6,146 bases of DNA from Methylomarinum sp964474415 (GTDB lineage: Bacteria > Pseudomonadota > Gammaproteobacteria > Methylococcales > Methylomonadaceae). Where the stretch lies: positions 1 to 6,146 of the forward strand of contig CAYYSO010000136.1 in the NCBI GenBank assembly GCA_964474415.1, in the 5' to 3' direction. Positions 1 through 5,594 of this stretch are shown here, one piece after another. Position 1 is the first letter of the stretch. Every line of letters begins with the position of its first letter. The position numbers were made by a program, and so were the translations under genes. Below the pieces are notes generated by a model. That model was given only the letters and a program-made list of their open reading frames with translations, was not told where the DNA came from and did not search any database.

Positions 1-35
1 TCAAGCAACAGTTTTTTAAACTCTATAAAGGTCAT
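1..35 (-). CDS. Possible 5' end of a divergent gene, cut by left edge
   Basis: An ATG at 35-33 on the minus strand opens a frame reading MTFIEFKKLLL that stays open to the window edge, so only 11 residues are visible. The sequence upstream of the ATG has no strong Shine-Dalgarno match (the nearest purine-rich stretch is GGGTTGAAATAAGA, too diffuse to count). The placement is plausible because it would make 36-194 a divergent intergenic region shared with the H1-like gene. Eleven codons can be open by chance, so this is a weak call and no function can be proposed. Confidence 0.25.
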   Translation of the reverse strand, partial: MTFIEFKKLLL

Positions 36-103
36 AGCTGTCTTATTTCAACCCTGTTTTATAATCAATGAACAACAAATTATAACTTATCTCTATAAAT
101 TAT

Positions 104-132
104 TTGCATCAGGATAAAACTAAATATACAAT
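104..132 (+). promoter_or_regulatory. Candidate sigma70-like promoter for the H1-like gene
   Basis: TTGCAT (104-109, a poor -35 match) and TACAAT (127-132, five of six bases of the -10 consensus) are separated by 17 bp. Transcription would start near 139, so the hairpin at 137-162 would form almost at the very 5' end of the message. The AT-rich context makes chance matches common. Confidence 0.3.
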
Positions 133-136
133 CACC

Positions 137-162
137 ATAACTTATTACTATTAGTAAGTTAT
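137..162 (+). promoter_or_regulatory. Hairpin/dyad in the 5' region of the H1-like gene
   Basis: ATAACTTATTA (137-147) and TAGTAAGTTAT (152-162) pair over 11 positions, ten Watson-Crick plus one U-G, around a CTAT loop. No U-tract follows, so it is not an intrinsic terminator. It lies 21 nt before the AAGGA ribosome site at 183-187. It could be an operator dyad, or a 5'-terminal stem that stabilises the short mRNA. Confidence 0.5.
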
Positions 163-194
163 TCTGTTAATTATTTATATTCAAGGAATCAGCA

Positions 195-395
195 ATGTCA
201 AAAACACTTAACAAAAAAGCGGTAAAAAAAGTGGCCAAAAAAGTCACTAAAAAAGCAGTGGCTAAAAAAGCAGTGGCTAAAAAAAATGCCAAATCAGTCA
301 TTAAAAAAGTCGCCAAAGCCGTTATAAAAAAACAACCGGGTGGTAAAAAAGCAGCCACAAAAGCAGCTAAAAAAGCATTAAAAAAAGTCGCTTAA
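195..395 (+). CDS. Small lysine/alanine-rich histone H1-like protein
   Basis: This 66-aa protein has 26 lysines and 15 alanines and no acidic residue. KKAV/KKVA/AKKA units run over almost its full length, with one break at QPGG (47-50). The composition matches bacterial H1-like proteins and AlgP/PhaM-type tails (KPAA or AAKK repeats), which bind DNA non-specifically and can condense the nucleoid. Its polycationic surface could equally bind polyphosphate or RNA. There is no folded domain, signal peptide or membrane segment. The start is supported by AAGGA at 183-187, 7 nt before ATG. A strong terminator at 434-466 makes it monocistronic. All 26 lysine codons are AAA, and a 15-bp tandem repeat lies inside the gene. 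Class assignment is secure; the biological role is inferred. Confidence 0.85.
   Translation: MSKTLNKKAVKKVAKKVTKKAVAKKAVAKKNAKSVIKKVAKAVIKKQPGGKKAATKAAKKALKKVA
247..284 (+). repeat. 15-bp tandem repeat inside the H1-like gene
   Basis: CTAAAAAAGCAGTGG occurs at 247-261 and again, identically, at 262-276, followed by the first 8 bases of a third copy (277-284). The unit encodes the KKAVA pentapeptide in register, so copy-number change would lengthen or shorten the protein without a frameshift. This fits growth by slippage or unequal recombination, as in other H1-like genes. Confidence 0.85.
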
Positions 396-433
396 CCGGC
401 CCTCAATGGGTAATACCCTATCATAAATAATTC

Positions 434-466
434 GGATGGATGGATCTTGCTCCATCCCTCCTTTTT
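434..466 (+). terminator. Rho-independent terminator of the H1-like gene
   Basis: GGATGGATGGA (434-444) pairs with TCCATCCCTCC (451-461), giving an 11-position stem with a single T-C mismatch and a 6-nt TCTTGC loop. TTTTT (462-466) follows directly. It lies 38 nt after the H1-like stop codon and separates that gene from the CHAD operon. Confidence 0.85.
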
Positions 467-603
467 CTATGAATATTCAGTACTCCAATCAGATTCCGTA
501 CACCATCTCTGTCATCTTTAGCCAAATATCATTACTTCTATACACAGTTATTTTGAGGCATTCCTCATATAAGACAATATAAATTAAAACCATACCTACC
601 ATG

Positions 604-621
604 TTGTCATAATTCTTACTT
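604..621 (+). promoter_or_regulatory. Pho-box-like sequence upstream of the CHAD gene (tentative)
   Basis: TTGTCAT-AATT-CTTACTT resembles the PhoB consensus of two CTGTCA-type 7-mers spaced by 4 nt: six of seven bases match in the first half and four of seven in the second. A -10-like TAGCAT follows 11 bp downstream (633-638). An isolated exact CTGTCAT half-site is also present at 509-515. The match is weak and was looked for because CHAD proteins relate to polyphosphate, so bias is possible. Confidence 0.2.
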
Positions 622-638
622 ACTCAACGTGTTAGCAT

Positions 639-704
639 GGAGGATTCAATTTGCGTTCCCCATTAACGCTAATTTTTATGAATAGCAAATCTGTTTTATC
701 TTAA
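639..704 (+). promoter_or_regulatory. Possible leader peptide with strong ribosome site, before CHAD gene
   Basis: GGAGG (639-643) sits 7 nt before a TTG codon at 651. From there a 17-codon frame (MRSPLTLIFMNSKSVLS) runs to TAA at 702-704, ending 15 nt before the CHAD start. GGAGG is the best Shine-Dalgarno sequence in the neighbourhood, whereas the CHAD ATG itself has only a weak TTGAG. Translation of the short frame could couple to, or control, the downstream gene. A chance occurrence cannot be excluded. Confidence 0.3.
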
Positions 705-719
705 TCATATTGAGTATCC

Positions 720-2264
720 ATGACTGCAATACCTTTACACTTTGAGTTACCTGCAAATTTGACCGCAAAAAAATTCTTAACCAGGTTAAGTAAAAAAATA
801 GACCTACAAATAGCGACACAGCAATACACTATAAAAACATTTTACGATAGTTTTGACTGGCGCTTATACAAGGCAAATATAATCTGCGAATTTAATCACT
901 CACAGTCGCTATCGCAATTGAGTTTGATTAACCGCAACAGCGGCGAATTAATTGCTCAACAGCGCATGCAAAATGTCCCGAAATTTACAGGTCAATTTTG
1001 TCAGGGACGCTTAAAAACACATTTGGCCTCAGTATTGGAAATGCGGGCGCTACTGCCATTATGTCAATTACCCCTGGTGATCTATCGGATCAATATTCTC
1101 AATAAAGATCAAAAAATCATTTTACGTATTCAGCTTGATGAATACGAATCTTCAAGCAATCGCGTCACTCTGTATCCACTAAAAGGCTATGAAAAAGCTT
1201 TAACAAAATTTAGCCAGCTGTTACAAAAAGCCCTGGAACTAAAACCCGCTCATTGCACTGTTTTAAACAGCGAACTCAAACAACAAGGCCGCAAACCTAA
1301 AGATTACAATTCCAAGTTTTCCGTTAAACTGAAGCCAGAGATACGTGCGGATAAAGCCACTAAAATGATTTATCAGCACTTACTTCATATCATGAAAGCT
1401 AATGAATCTGGTACGATTGCCGATACTGACAGCGAATTTTTACATGATTTTCGCATTGCTGTCAGACGTACTCGCGCCGGTTTGAGTCAGATAAAAAACA
1501 CCTTACCAACTTCAGTCATAACCCGCTATGCTGATTTTTTTGCCTGGCTGGGACAAATTACCGGCGAAACCCGTGATATGGATGTGTATTTATTGAATTA
1601 CGATCAATATAAAGCGGCTTTACCCGCATCTTTGCAAGAAGACATCACACCTTTGTATGACTTTCTTAAACAAAAACAATCTCAAGCACAAAAAAAGTTA
1701 GCCGAAAAACTTAACAGCTCCGAATATAAAAAACAATTAGTAGCCTGGGAACAGTATTTGCAAGAACCTTTGCCCAAAAAAGGAGAAGGTAACCATGCCG
1801 ATATAGCAATTAAAAAATTAGCCGACCAGCGTATCTGGAAAGTTTATAATCGCCTACTGAAAGAGGCGCAAGCGATTACCGAATCCTCTCCTGCAGAAGC
1901 ATTACATGATTTAAGAAAAACCTGTAAGAAATTACGCTATCTCATGGAATTTTTCCACAGCCTTTACCCTGAAGGCACGATGAAGAGCTTACTTAAGGCA
2001 TTGAAAGGTTTTCAGTCGGTATTAGGTGATTTCCAGGATTATGAAATACAAGAAACAAAGTTAAAGCAGTTTAGTGAAGAAATGATGACTCATGACGTAT
2101 CATCTAATACGCTTCTGGCAATGGGGGTTCTGGTACAATATTTAGATTCCCTGAAGTGCACGGCACGAAATGATTTCGCAGAACAGTTTAGTCTTTTTAA
2201 ACAGGCTAAAAACCAGGCTGAATTTAAAAACTTGTTTGCGTACAAAGCCCAGGTGAAAAACTGA
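720..2264 (+). CDS. CHAD domain protein with degenerate CYTH-like N-terminus
   Basis: This is a 514-aa soluble protein with two parts. Residues about 1-180 look like the CYTH-type region often found before CHAD: the signature FYDSFDWRLYKA (41-52) is there, but the ExExK catalytic motif of CYTH triphosphatases is not visible, so enzymatic activity is doubtful. Residues about 208-510 form the alpha-helical CHAD domain, with its two conserved basic helices, HDFRIAVRRTRAGL (242-255) and HDLRKTCKKLRYLMEFF (396-412). Their His, Arg and Lys residues line the basic surface that in CHAD proteins binds inorganic polyphosphate. LGDFQDYE (435-442) is also typical. CHAD proteins have been found on polyphosphate granules in other bacteria. 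The start is followed directly by the CYTH-like fold, but its ribosome site is weak (TTGAG at 710-714). The stop overlaps the ParA start by 1 nt, implying co-translation. Confidence 0.9.
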   Translation: MTAIPLHFELPANLTAKKFLTRLSKKIDLQIATQQYTIKTFYDSFDWRLYKANIICEFNHSQSLSQLSLINRNSGELIAQQRMQNVPKFTGQFCQGRLKTHLASVLEMRALLPLCQLPLVIYRINILNKDQKIILRIQLDEYESSSNRVTLYPLKGYEKALTKFSQLLQKALELKPAHCTVLNSELKQQGRKPKDYNSKFSVKLKPEIRADKATKMIYQHLLHIMKANESGTIADTDSEFLHDFRIAVRRTRAGLSQIKNTLPTSVITRYADFFAWLGQITGETRDMDVYLLNYDQYKAALPASLQEDITPLYDFLKQKQSQAQKKLAEKLNSSEYKKQLVAWEQYLQEPLPKKGEGNHADIAIKKLADQRIWKVYNRLLKEAQAITESSPAEALHDLRKTCKKLRYLMEFFHSLYPEGTMKSLLKALKGFQSVLGDFQDYEIQETKLKQFSEEMMTHDVSSNTLLAMGVLVQYLDSLKCTARNDFAEQFSLFKQAKNQAEFKNLFAYKAQVKN

Positions 2265-3007
2265 TGAAAATAATTGCCACATACAATATCAAAGGCGGTG
2301 TAGGAAAAACATCAACAGCTGTCAATCTAGCATTTATTGCCGCCCAAAATAATTATAAAACACTGGTATGGGATTTGGACCCACAAGGGGCAAGTAGTTA
2401 TTATTTCAGAATAAAACCTAAAGTCAAAGGTGGCAGCAAAGAACTTATTTCAGGTAATCGTGAATTGGATGATTTAATTAAAGCCACAGATTTTGAAAAC
2501 CTGGATTTGTTGCCTGCTGATTTTTCTTTCAGGAACCTGGATTTGGTGCTGGATGCCCGTAAAAAACCAACACAACGCTTGAAAAAACTGTTAAAGCCAC
2601 TTACTGAAGAATACGATTTTATCTTTCTGGATTGTCCACCCAATATTTCTTTATTATCAGAAGCGGTTTTTGAAGCTTCAGAAATATTACTCTCACCCAT
2701 TATCCCTACAACCTTATCATTACGTACATTGGAGCAGTTAAAGAAATATCTGCAAGATAATCAGTTAAAACACCTTCAATTACTGCCTTTTTTCTCTATG
2801 GCAGACAAACGTAAAAAAATGCACCGGGAAATTATGCAATCATTAACCGATCAACATCCGGATCTTTTACGCAGCGTCATTCCCTATGCCAGTGATATTG
2901 AGCGTATGGGCTGGGAACGCATGCCATTGGGTGGATACGTGAACAAGGGGCGCTCCATAGAAGCATACCAGGTGCTATGGCAAGAAATATTGAATGTGAT
3001 TAAGTAG
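2264..3007 (+). CDS. Orphan ParA/MinD-type ATPase coupled to CHAD gene
   Basis: This is a 247-aa ParA-family P-loop ATPase of complete, small (no N-terminal DNA-binding domain) type. Visible motifs are the deviant Walker A KGGVGKTS (10-17, with signature Lys10 and Lys15), Walker A' DLDPQG (37-42) and Walker B DFIFLDCPP (118-126). Family members dimerise on ATP, bind DNA or membrane non-specifically, and position a cargo. The start overlaps the CHAD stop (TGATG), and AGGTGA (2251-2256) lies 7 nt upstream, so the start is firm. No ParB, parS cluster or replication gene is present, which argues against plasmid or chromosome partition. The overlap with a polyphosphate-binding CHAD protein suggests that protein, or polyphosphate granules, as cargo or partner. 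The ATPase assignment is certain; the cargo is inferred. Confidence 0.93.
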   Translation: MKIIATYNIKGGVGKTSTAVNLAFIAAQNNYKTLVWDLDPQGASSYYFRIKPKVKGGSKELISGNRELDDLIKATDFENLDLLPADFSFRNLDLVLDARKKPTQRLKKLLKPLTEEYDFIFLDCPPNISLLSEAVFEASEILLSPIIPTTLSLRTLEQLKKYLQDNQLKHLQLLPFFSMADKRKKMHREIMQSLTDQHPDLLRSVIPYASDIERMGWERMPLGGYVNKGRSIEAYQVLWQEILNVIK

Positions 3008-3035
3008 GGAACGTGCACAAAATAACTTCCCTTTT
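3006..3035 (+). terminator. Possible weak terminator after the CHAD-ParA operon
   Basis: AGGGAA (3006-3011) pairs with TTCCCT (3027-3032), followed by a short T run ending at 3035. The 15-nt loop contains the palindrome GTGCAC. The stem begins at the last base of the ParA stop codon. Six base pairs with a large loop is marginal, so some readthrough would be expected. Confidence 0.4.
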
Positions 3036-3116
3036 ACCTCGCAAGCTATTTTTTAAGATGTAACTAATACAGTCGTTCGTATGTAACACAAAGTTCGCAC
3101 CATCCATGCCCCTTAT

Positions 3117-3143
3117 TGCGCAAAGCCCCATATGGGCTACGCA
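3117..3143. repeat. Interrupted inverted repeat (hairpin)
   Basis: TGCG (3117-3120) pairs with CGCA (3140-3143), and AGCCC (3124-3128) pairs with GGGCT (3134-3138), around a CATAT loop with an asymmetric internal bulge. The centre is also the perfect palindrome CCCATATGGG (3127-3136). No T-tract follows on either strand, so termination is unlikely. It could be a single copy of a dispersed REP-like element or a protein-binding dyad; one window cannot tell. Confidence 0.4.
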
Positions 3144-3269
3144 CTGATTATCCGATAGATCTTTCTCTCTCCCCCTCTCGAACCGCAGGGATTAGATAGC
3201 AACCAGAGAAATCATCTCATTCACATGTTACACAATCAAATAGTCATCATTCTGTAATATATAGAACCT

Positions 3270-3275
3270 TATAAT
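3270..3275 (+). promoter_or_regulatory. -10 box candidate for the secreted protein gene
   Basis: A perfect TATAAT lies 54 nt before the start codon. Sequences at 16-18 bp upstream (around 3246-3253, ATCATTCT) do not resemble TTGACA, so the promoter is either weak, activator-dependent, or not sigma70. Transcription would begin near 3282. Confidence 0.35.
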
Positions 3276-3329
3276 GCTTCATTTCATTGACTCTTCTTTT
3301 ACAATATATAACCCTCGGAGAATTTATCC

Positions 3330-3863
3330 ATGTTAAAAAAAATATCCCTCGGCTTGTCTGCATTTGGTTTGATAATGTCCAGTCAGACGACTTTTGCTGA
3401 ACCCCATTACAATGTGAATGATTATTATCAGGTCTATAAAGAAGGTCGTATTTATATTTTTGATGATTTTAGAACCTATGACAGCTTTAACAAAGTCGGC
3501 GAAACCTCATTCCGTTTAACCCGTATAGGCGCAGGCCCCCACGGTGAAACTATCGTATTCGGTTTACAGAAAAAAGATAAAAAAATGCGTTCCGGTCTGG
3601 GATCAGTCGATTTATACGAAGGTACAACTGAAGGCATCGCCGAGGGTTTTTATGGTGAAGTGATGAAAGATGGGCGTATTTATGTTTTTAACAACTGGAA
3701 TGATTTGAAATCCTTTCTTGAAGTGGACGAGGCGCCTTACCGGTATACTCAGATCGGGGCTGGCCCAAAAGGCGAAACTATCGTTTATGTGTTGAACAAA
3801 CACAACAAGAAGAAAAGGCCCGATTCATTGATTGCAGAATTCACTCGCAAACACGCAAAATAA
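3330..3863 (+). CDS. Secreted protein of unknown function, two tandem ~57-aa repeats
   Basis: This 177-aa protein is of a family I do not recognise. Residues 1-23 form a Sec signal peptide: KK after the start, a hydrophobic core LGLSAFGLIM, and likely cleavage after TFA before EPHY. There is no lipobox cysteine, and the mature part has no membrane segment, so a periplasmic or extracellular location is expected. The mature protein contains two homologous units, residues 31-87 and 107-163, identical at 29 of 57 aligned positions without gaps. Each carries GRIY(I/V)F, then SF, then R-x-T-x-IGAGP-x-GETIV, then a lysine-rich end. No cysteine or obvious catalytic triad is seen. The start is supported by CGGAG at 3316-3320, 9 nt before ATG. 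It appears monocistronic. The conserved IGAGPxGETIV segment probably forms a beta-hairpin core; function is unknown. Confidence 0.85.
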   Translation: MLKKISLGLSAFGLIMSSQTTFAEPHYNVNDYYQVYKEGRIYIFDDFRTYDSFNKVGETSFRLTRIGAGPHGETIVFGLQKKDKKMRSGLGSVDLYEGTTEGIAEGFYGEVMKDGRIYVFNNWNDLKSFLEVDEAPYRYTQIGAGPKGETIVYVLNKHNKKKRPDSLIAEFTRKHAK

Positions 3864-3879
3864 TCAGATTTTCTTTTTT

Positions 3880-3897
3880 GCTTACAGGGATGTAAGC
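3880..3897 (+). terminator. Hairpin after the secreted protein gene, doubtful terminator
   Basis: GCTTACA (3880-3886) and TGTAAGC (3891-3897) form a perfect 7-bp stem with a GGGA tetraloop, 16 nt past the stop codon. It is followed only by GCTTTAGTTG, not a clear T-tract. The T-rich run (3870-3879) lies before it. Because this is a convergent junction with the minus-strand glycosyltransferase gene, the stem may serve as a 3'-end stabiliser or an inefficient terminator. Confidence 0.4.
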
Positions 3898-3998
3898 GCT
3901 TTAGTTGAACCCAAAAGAACAAAGCCCACAGTCTATTCGTAAAGGAAAAGCTTTTCTGCACTTCACGCGCAGCCAGGCTTTCGATTTTTATAGCATGA

Positions 3999-5039
3999 TT
4001 ACAGCCTAATCTGCATTACATCGACATCATCCCATATTTGTTTTGTAAAGTCTTTTTCCATTGTTGGCATACCATCTTTGATCCAGTCAACAATGACACG
4101 AGCGATATTGGGATAAGTAATTCGCACCACATGCTTATGATGCAACCATTCTTCAATCACCGAAGGATTCATGTTAAGCATAGTGTGACCATAGCCTAGT
4201 TGAGTTAAAGCAGCTGCATTGGATATTTGTTCCATTTGCGCATGCAATGGTTTAGCTAAAATCTTCTTACCCAACTGTAGCGATTCGCTGGCTAACTCAA
4301 AACCGGCATTACTAATGATACCGATACAATCGTACACATCTTTCTGAAATCCGTCTCTGGACAAAGAATGGCAAAAGATATTTTGGTATTGACTAATTAC
4401 AGGTGTAGGCGAGTATAGGTGAAATTGGAAATCTGTAAAGGGACTCAACTGTTTGAGTACCTCATTTTGATTTTCGAATGGCAAATACACTACAATTTTG
4501 TTTTTCTGGAGTTTCTCCGGTAATTCCGGTGTTTCGATAATGGGCGGTAGAATGGGTTGATCAAAATGATGCCAGTGCAGACCAATACCAATATCAGCCG
4601 GTGCAAAATATTTCATCACCAAATTTGCTAATGGATCAGAACCTGTTCTCGGTATGGCATGATTAAACGCATATTGATGGCCAATTCCTAAAACCTGTTT
4701 CCTCTGTGTTTTAGCAGCCCAGGCTGTTACCGGTTCAAAATCGCTAATCACAAGATCATAAGCCGATAAATCCAACGCCTTGATATCCCGAATGAAACGA
4801 ATGGGCCGAGTTTGTACGGCGGTCTTAATATAGTTAACCTGCCCCTTATCGGTGTTAAAAGTCAAGCCATCGCGATGTTGATAACCGTTGAAAATATCCA
4901 TATCGAAAAACTTGTCCTGAGAACGCCCGGTAAATTGAAAATCCACGTCAATTCCTGCAGCATACAATTCCTTTGCCATCACCCTAGCTCGTGTTATGTG
5001 GCCGTTACCGGTTCCCTGAACTCCATAAAATATTTTCAT
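3999..5039 (-). CDS. GT-B glycosyltransferase, MJ1255/VC2487 (MurG-like) type
   Basis: This 346-aa cytoplasmic or membrane-associated glycosyltransferase is predicted to transfer a sugar from a nucleotide-sugar donor to a lipid or other acceptor. The N-terminal Rossmann domain opens with YGVQGTGNGHITRA (5-18), the glycine-rich acceptor-side loop of MurG-like enzymes. DLVISDFEP (95-103) follows the same pattern. The C-terminal donor-binding domain has SNAGFELASES (243-253), GKKILAKPL (257-265) and HAQMEQISNA (266-275), the family's usual nucleotide-sugar site. The start is taken at MKIFYG because the Rossmann strand begins there and AGGA lies 10 nt upstream (5050-5053). A longer frame beginning at 5078 would add 13 unlikely residues and overlap the PAP2 gene. 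It is the last gene of the minus-strand operon, 17 nt after PAP2. The acceptor is unknown; diacylglycerol is suggested by the neighbours. Confidence 0.88.
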   Translation of the reverse strand: MKIFYGVQGTGNGHITRARVMAKELYAAGIDVDFQFTGRSQDKFFDMDIFNGYQHRDGLTFNTDKGQVNYIKTAVQTRPIRFIRDIKALDLSAYDLVISDFEPVTAWAAKTQRKQVLGIGHQYAFNHAIPRTGSDPLANLVMKYFAPADIGIGLHWHHFDQPILPPIIETPELPEKLQKNKIVVYLPFENQNEVLKQLSPFTDFQFHLYSPTPVISQYQNIFCHSLSRDGFQKDVYDCIGIISNAGFELASESLQLGKKILAKPLHAQMEQISNAAALTQLGYGHTMLNMNPSVIEEWLHHKHVVRITYPNIARVIVDWIKDGMPTMEKDFTKQIWDDVDVMQIRL

Positions 5040-5056
5040 CTCTAACTGTTCCTGAT

Positions 5057-5578
5057 CTATACAATCTGTCCGATACAAAAAACTGCAACACTGGTGCCAA
5101 GAGCCATACCCACCAAAGTATCAGTAGGAAAATGCACTCCCAGAAGCACACGGGAAAAGCCGACCAAAATCGCCCACAACAATAACGGTAAAAGAAGAAC
5201 TGGCATAAAGTAACCACTGATCGTTGCGATCATGAAGGCTGCGGAAGTATGGCCGGAAGGAAAACTGAATTGATCTGACGGTGTTACCAGGCTATTAAAA
5301 CCTTTCAACGCCGCCTGTGGACGATTGCGTTTGAAACTGTTTTTCAGAATAAAATACAAAGGTCTTTCAATAAAAAATGCCAGCAACAATGTTTGCAAAA
5401 AAAGGCTTTGCAATCCTTCCTCTAGGTAAATAAACACTCCTAATAAAAGATACAAATGACCATCGCCGGTTCGGGAAATATATCGGGCACAGATTGCCAG
5501 ATATCGGTATATGCCTGCATTAATCAGACAGGTAAACATAAAAACGTCATATTTATGCACAGAATAAATCAGTTTCAT
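5057..5578 (-). CDS. PAP2-family membrane lipid phosphatase
   Basis: This 173-aa polytopic inner-membrane phosphatase has all three PAP2 motifs intact: K79-x6-R86-P87 (KNSFKRNRP), PSGH (107-110, His110) and SR-x5-H-x3-D (Ser142, Arg143, His149, Asp153). His149 is expected to be the nucleophile, with Asp153 assisting. Hydrophobic segments are near 44-70, 112-140 and 154-172, with the catalytic site on the periplasmic face. Family substrates include phosphatidic acid, phosphatidylglycerophosphate and undecaprenyl diphosphate; sequence alone does not decide. The MKLIYS start at 5578 is chosen because a strong AAGGGGAA lies 4 nt upstream (5583-5590); an earlier in-frame ATG at 5611 lies inside an inverted repeat and lacks such a site. 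It sits between the PGPGW-like gene (104 nt upstream) and the glycosyltransferase (17 nt downstream). Confidence 0.92.
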   Translation of the reverse strand: MKLIYSVHKYDVFMFTCLINAGIYRYLAICARYISRTGDGHLYLLLGVFIYLEEGLQSLFLQTLLLAFFIERPLYFILKNSFKRNRPQAALKGFNSLVTPSDQFSFPSGHTSAAFMIATISGYFMPVLLLPLLLWAILVGFSRVLLGVHFPTDTLVGMALGTSVAVFCIGQIV

Positions 5579-5594
5579 TTTCTTCCCCTTTTTT

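Larger units (their letters stand above)
82..162. promoter_or_regulatory. Three ATAACTTA half-sites upstream of H1-like gene
   Basis: The octamer ATAACTTA occurs at 82-89 and 137-144 in direct orientation and at 155-162 inverted (TAAGTTAT). The second and third copies form the arms of a dyad. The copies lie in the region between the possible leftward gene and the H1-like gene. Spaced half-sites like these suit binding of a dimeric regulator, but the region is AT-rich and no known operator is recognised. Confidence 0.35.
396..719. other. Intergenic region between H1-like gene and CHAD operon
   Basis: This 324-nt gap holds the terminator of the H1-like gene (434-466), a possible Pho-box-like sequence (604-621), and a possible short leader ORF with a strong ribosome site (639-704). 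I see no convincing sigma70 promoter for the CHAD gene. TTGCGT (651-656) and TTTTAT (674-679), 17 bp apart, and TTGAGG near 552 with TATAAA after 19 bp are both poor. There is no tRNA or recognisable small RNA. Confidence 0.6.
3008..3329. other. Intergenic region between ParA and secreted protein genes
   Basis: This 322-nt gap contains the weak terminator at its left end, a hairpin at 3117-3143, a near-duplicate decamer (ATGTAACACA at 3081-3090 and ATGTTACACA at 3225-3234), a pyrimidine-rich stretch around 3160-3179, and a TATAAT -10 candidate at 3270-3275. No convincing gene or tRNA is visible on either strand. Confidence 0.6.

Noticed and set aside
167..358. Hydrophobic open frame antisense to the H1-like gene
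   Set aside because: Antisense of AAA and GCN codons automatically gives Phe/Ala-rich sequence; there is no ribosome site and the sense gene is well supported.
2401..2700. 99-codon minus-strand open frame inside the ParA gene
   Set aside because: Serine/lysine-rich shadow of a gene with intact Walker motifs; no ribosome site or family resemblance.
2264..3007. ParA as a marker of a plasmid, integrative element or chromosome partition locus
   Set aside because: No ParB, parS-like repeats, replication, integrase or conjugation genes are in the window, and the neighbours look chromosomal.
3612..3803. Minus-strand open frame inside the secreted protein gene
   Set aside because: Shadow of a repeat-containing gene with a clear signal peptide and ribosome site.
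3945..3956. Perfect palindrome GAAAAGCTTTTC between convergent genes, considered as a bidirectional terminator
   Set aside because: It has no loop and a weak A/T stem, and would not form a stable RNA hairpin.
5040..5078. Longer start (MYRTDCIDQEQLE) for the glycosyltransferase
   Set aside because: It would overlap the PAP2 gene, adds residues not expected before the Rossmann strand, and the internal ATG at 5039 has an AGGA site 10 nt upstream.
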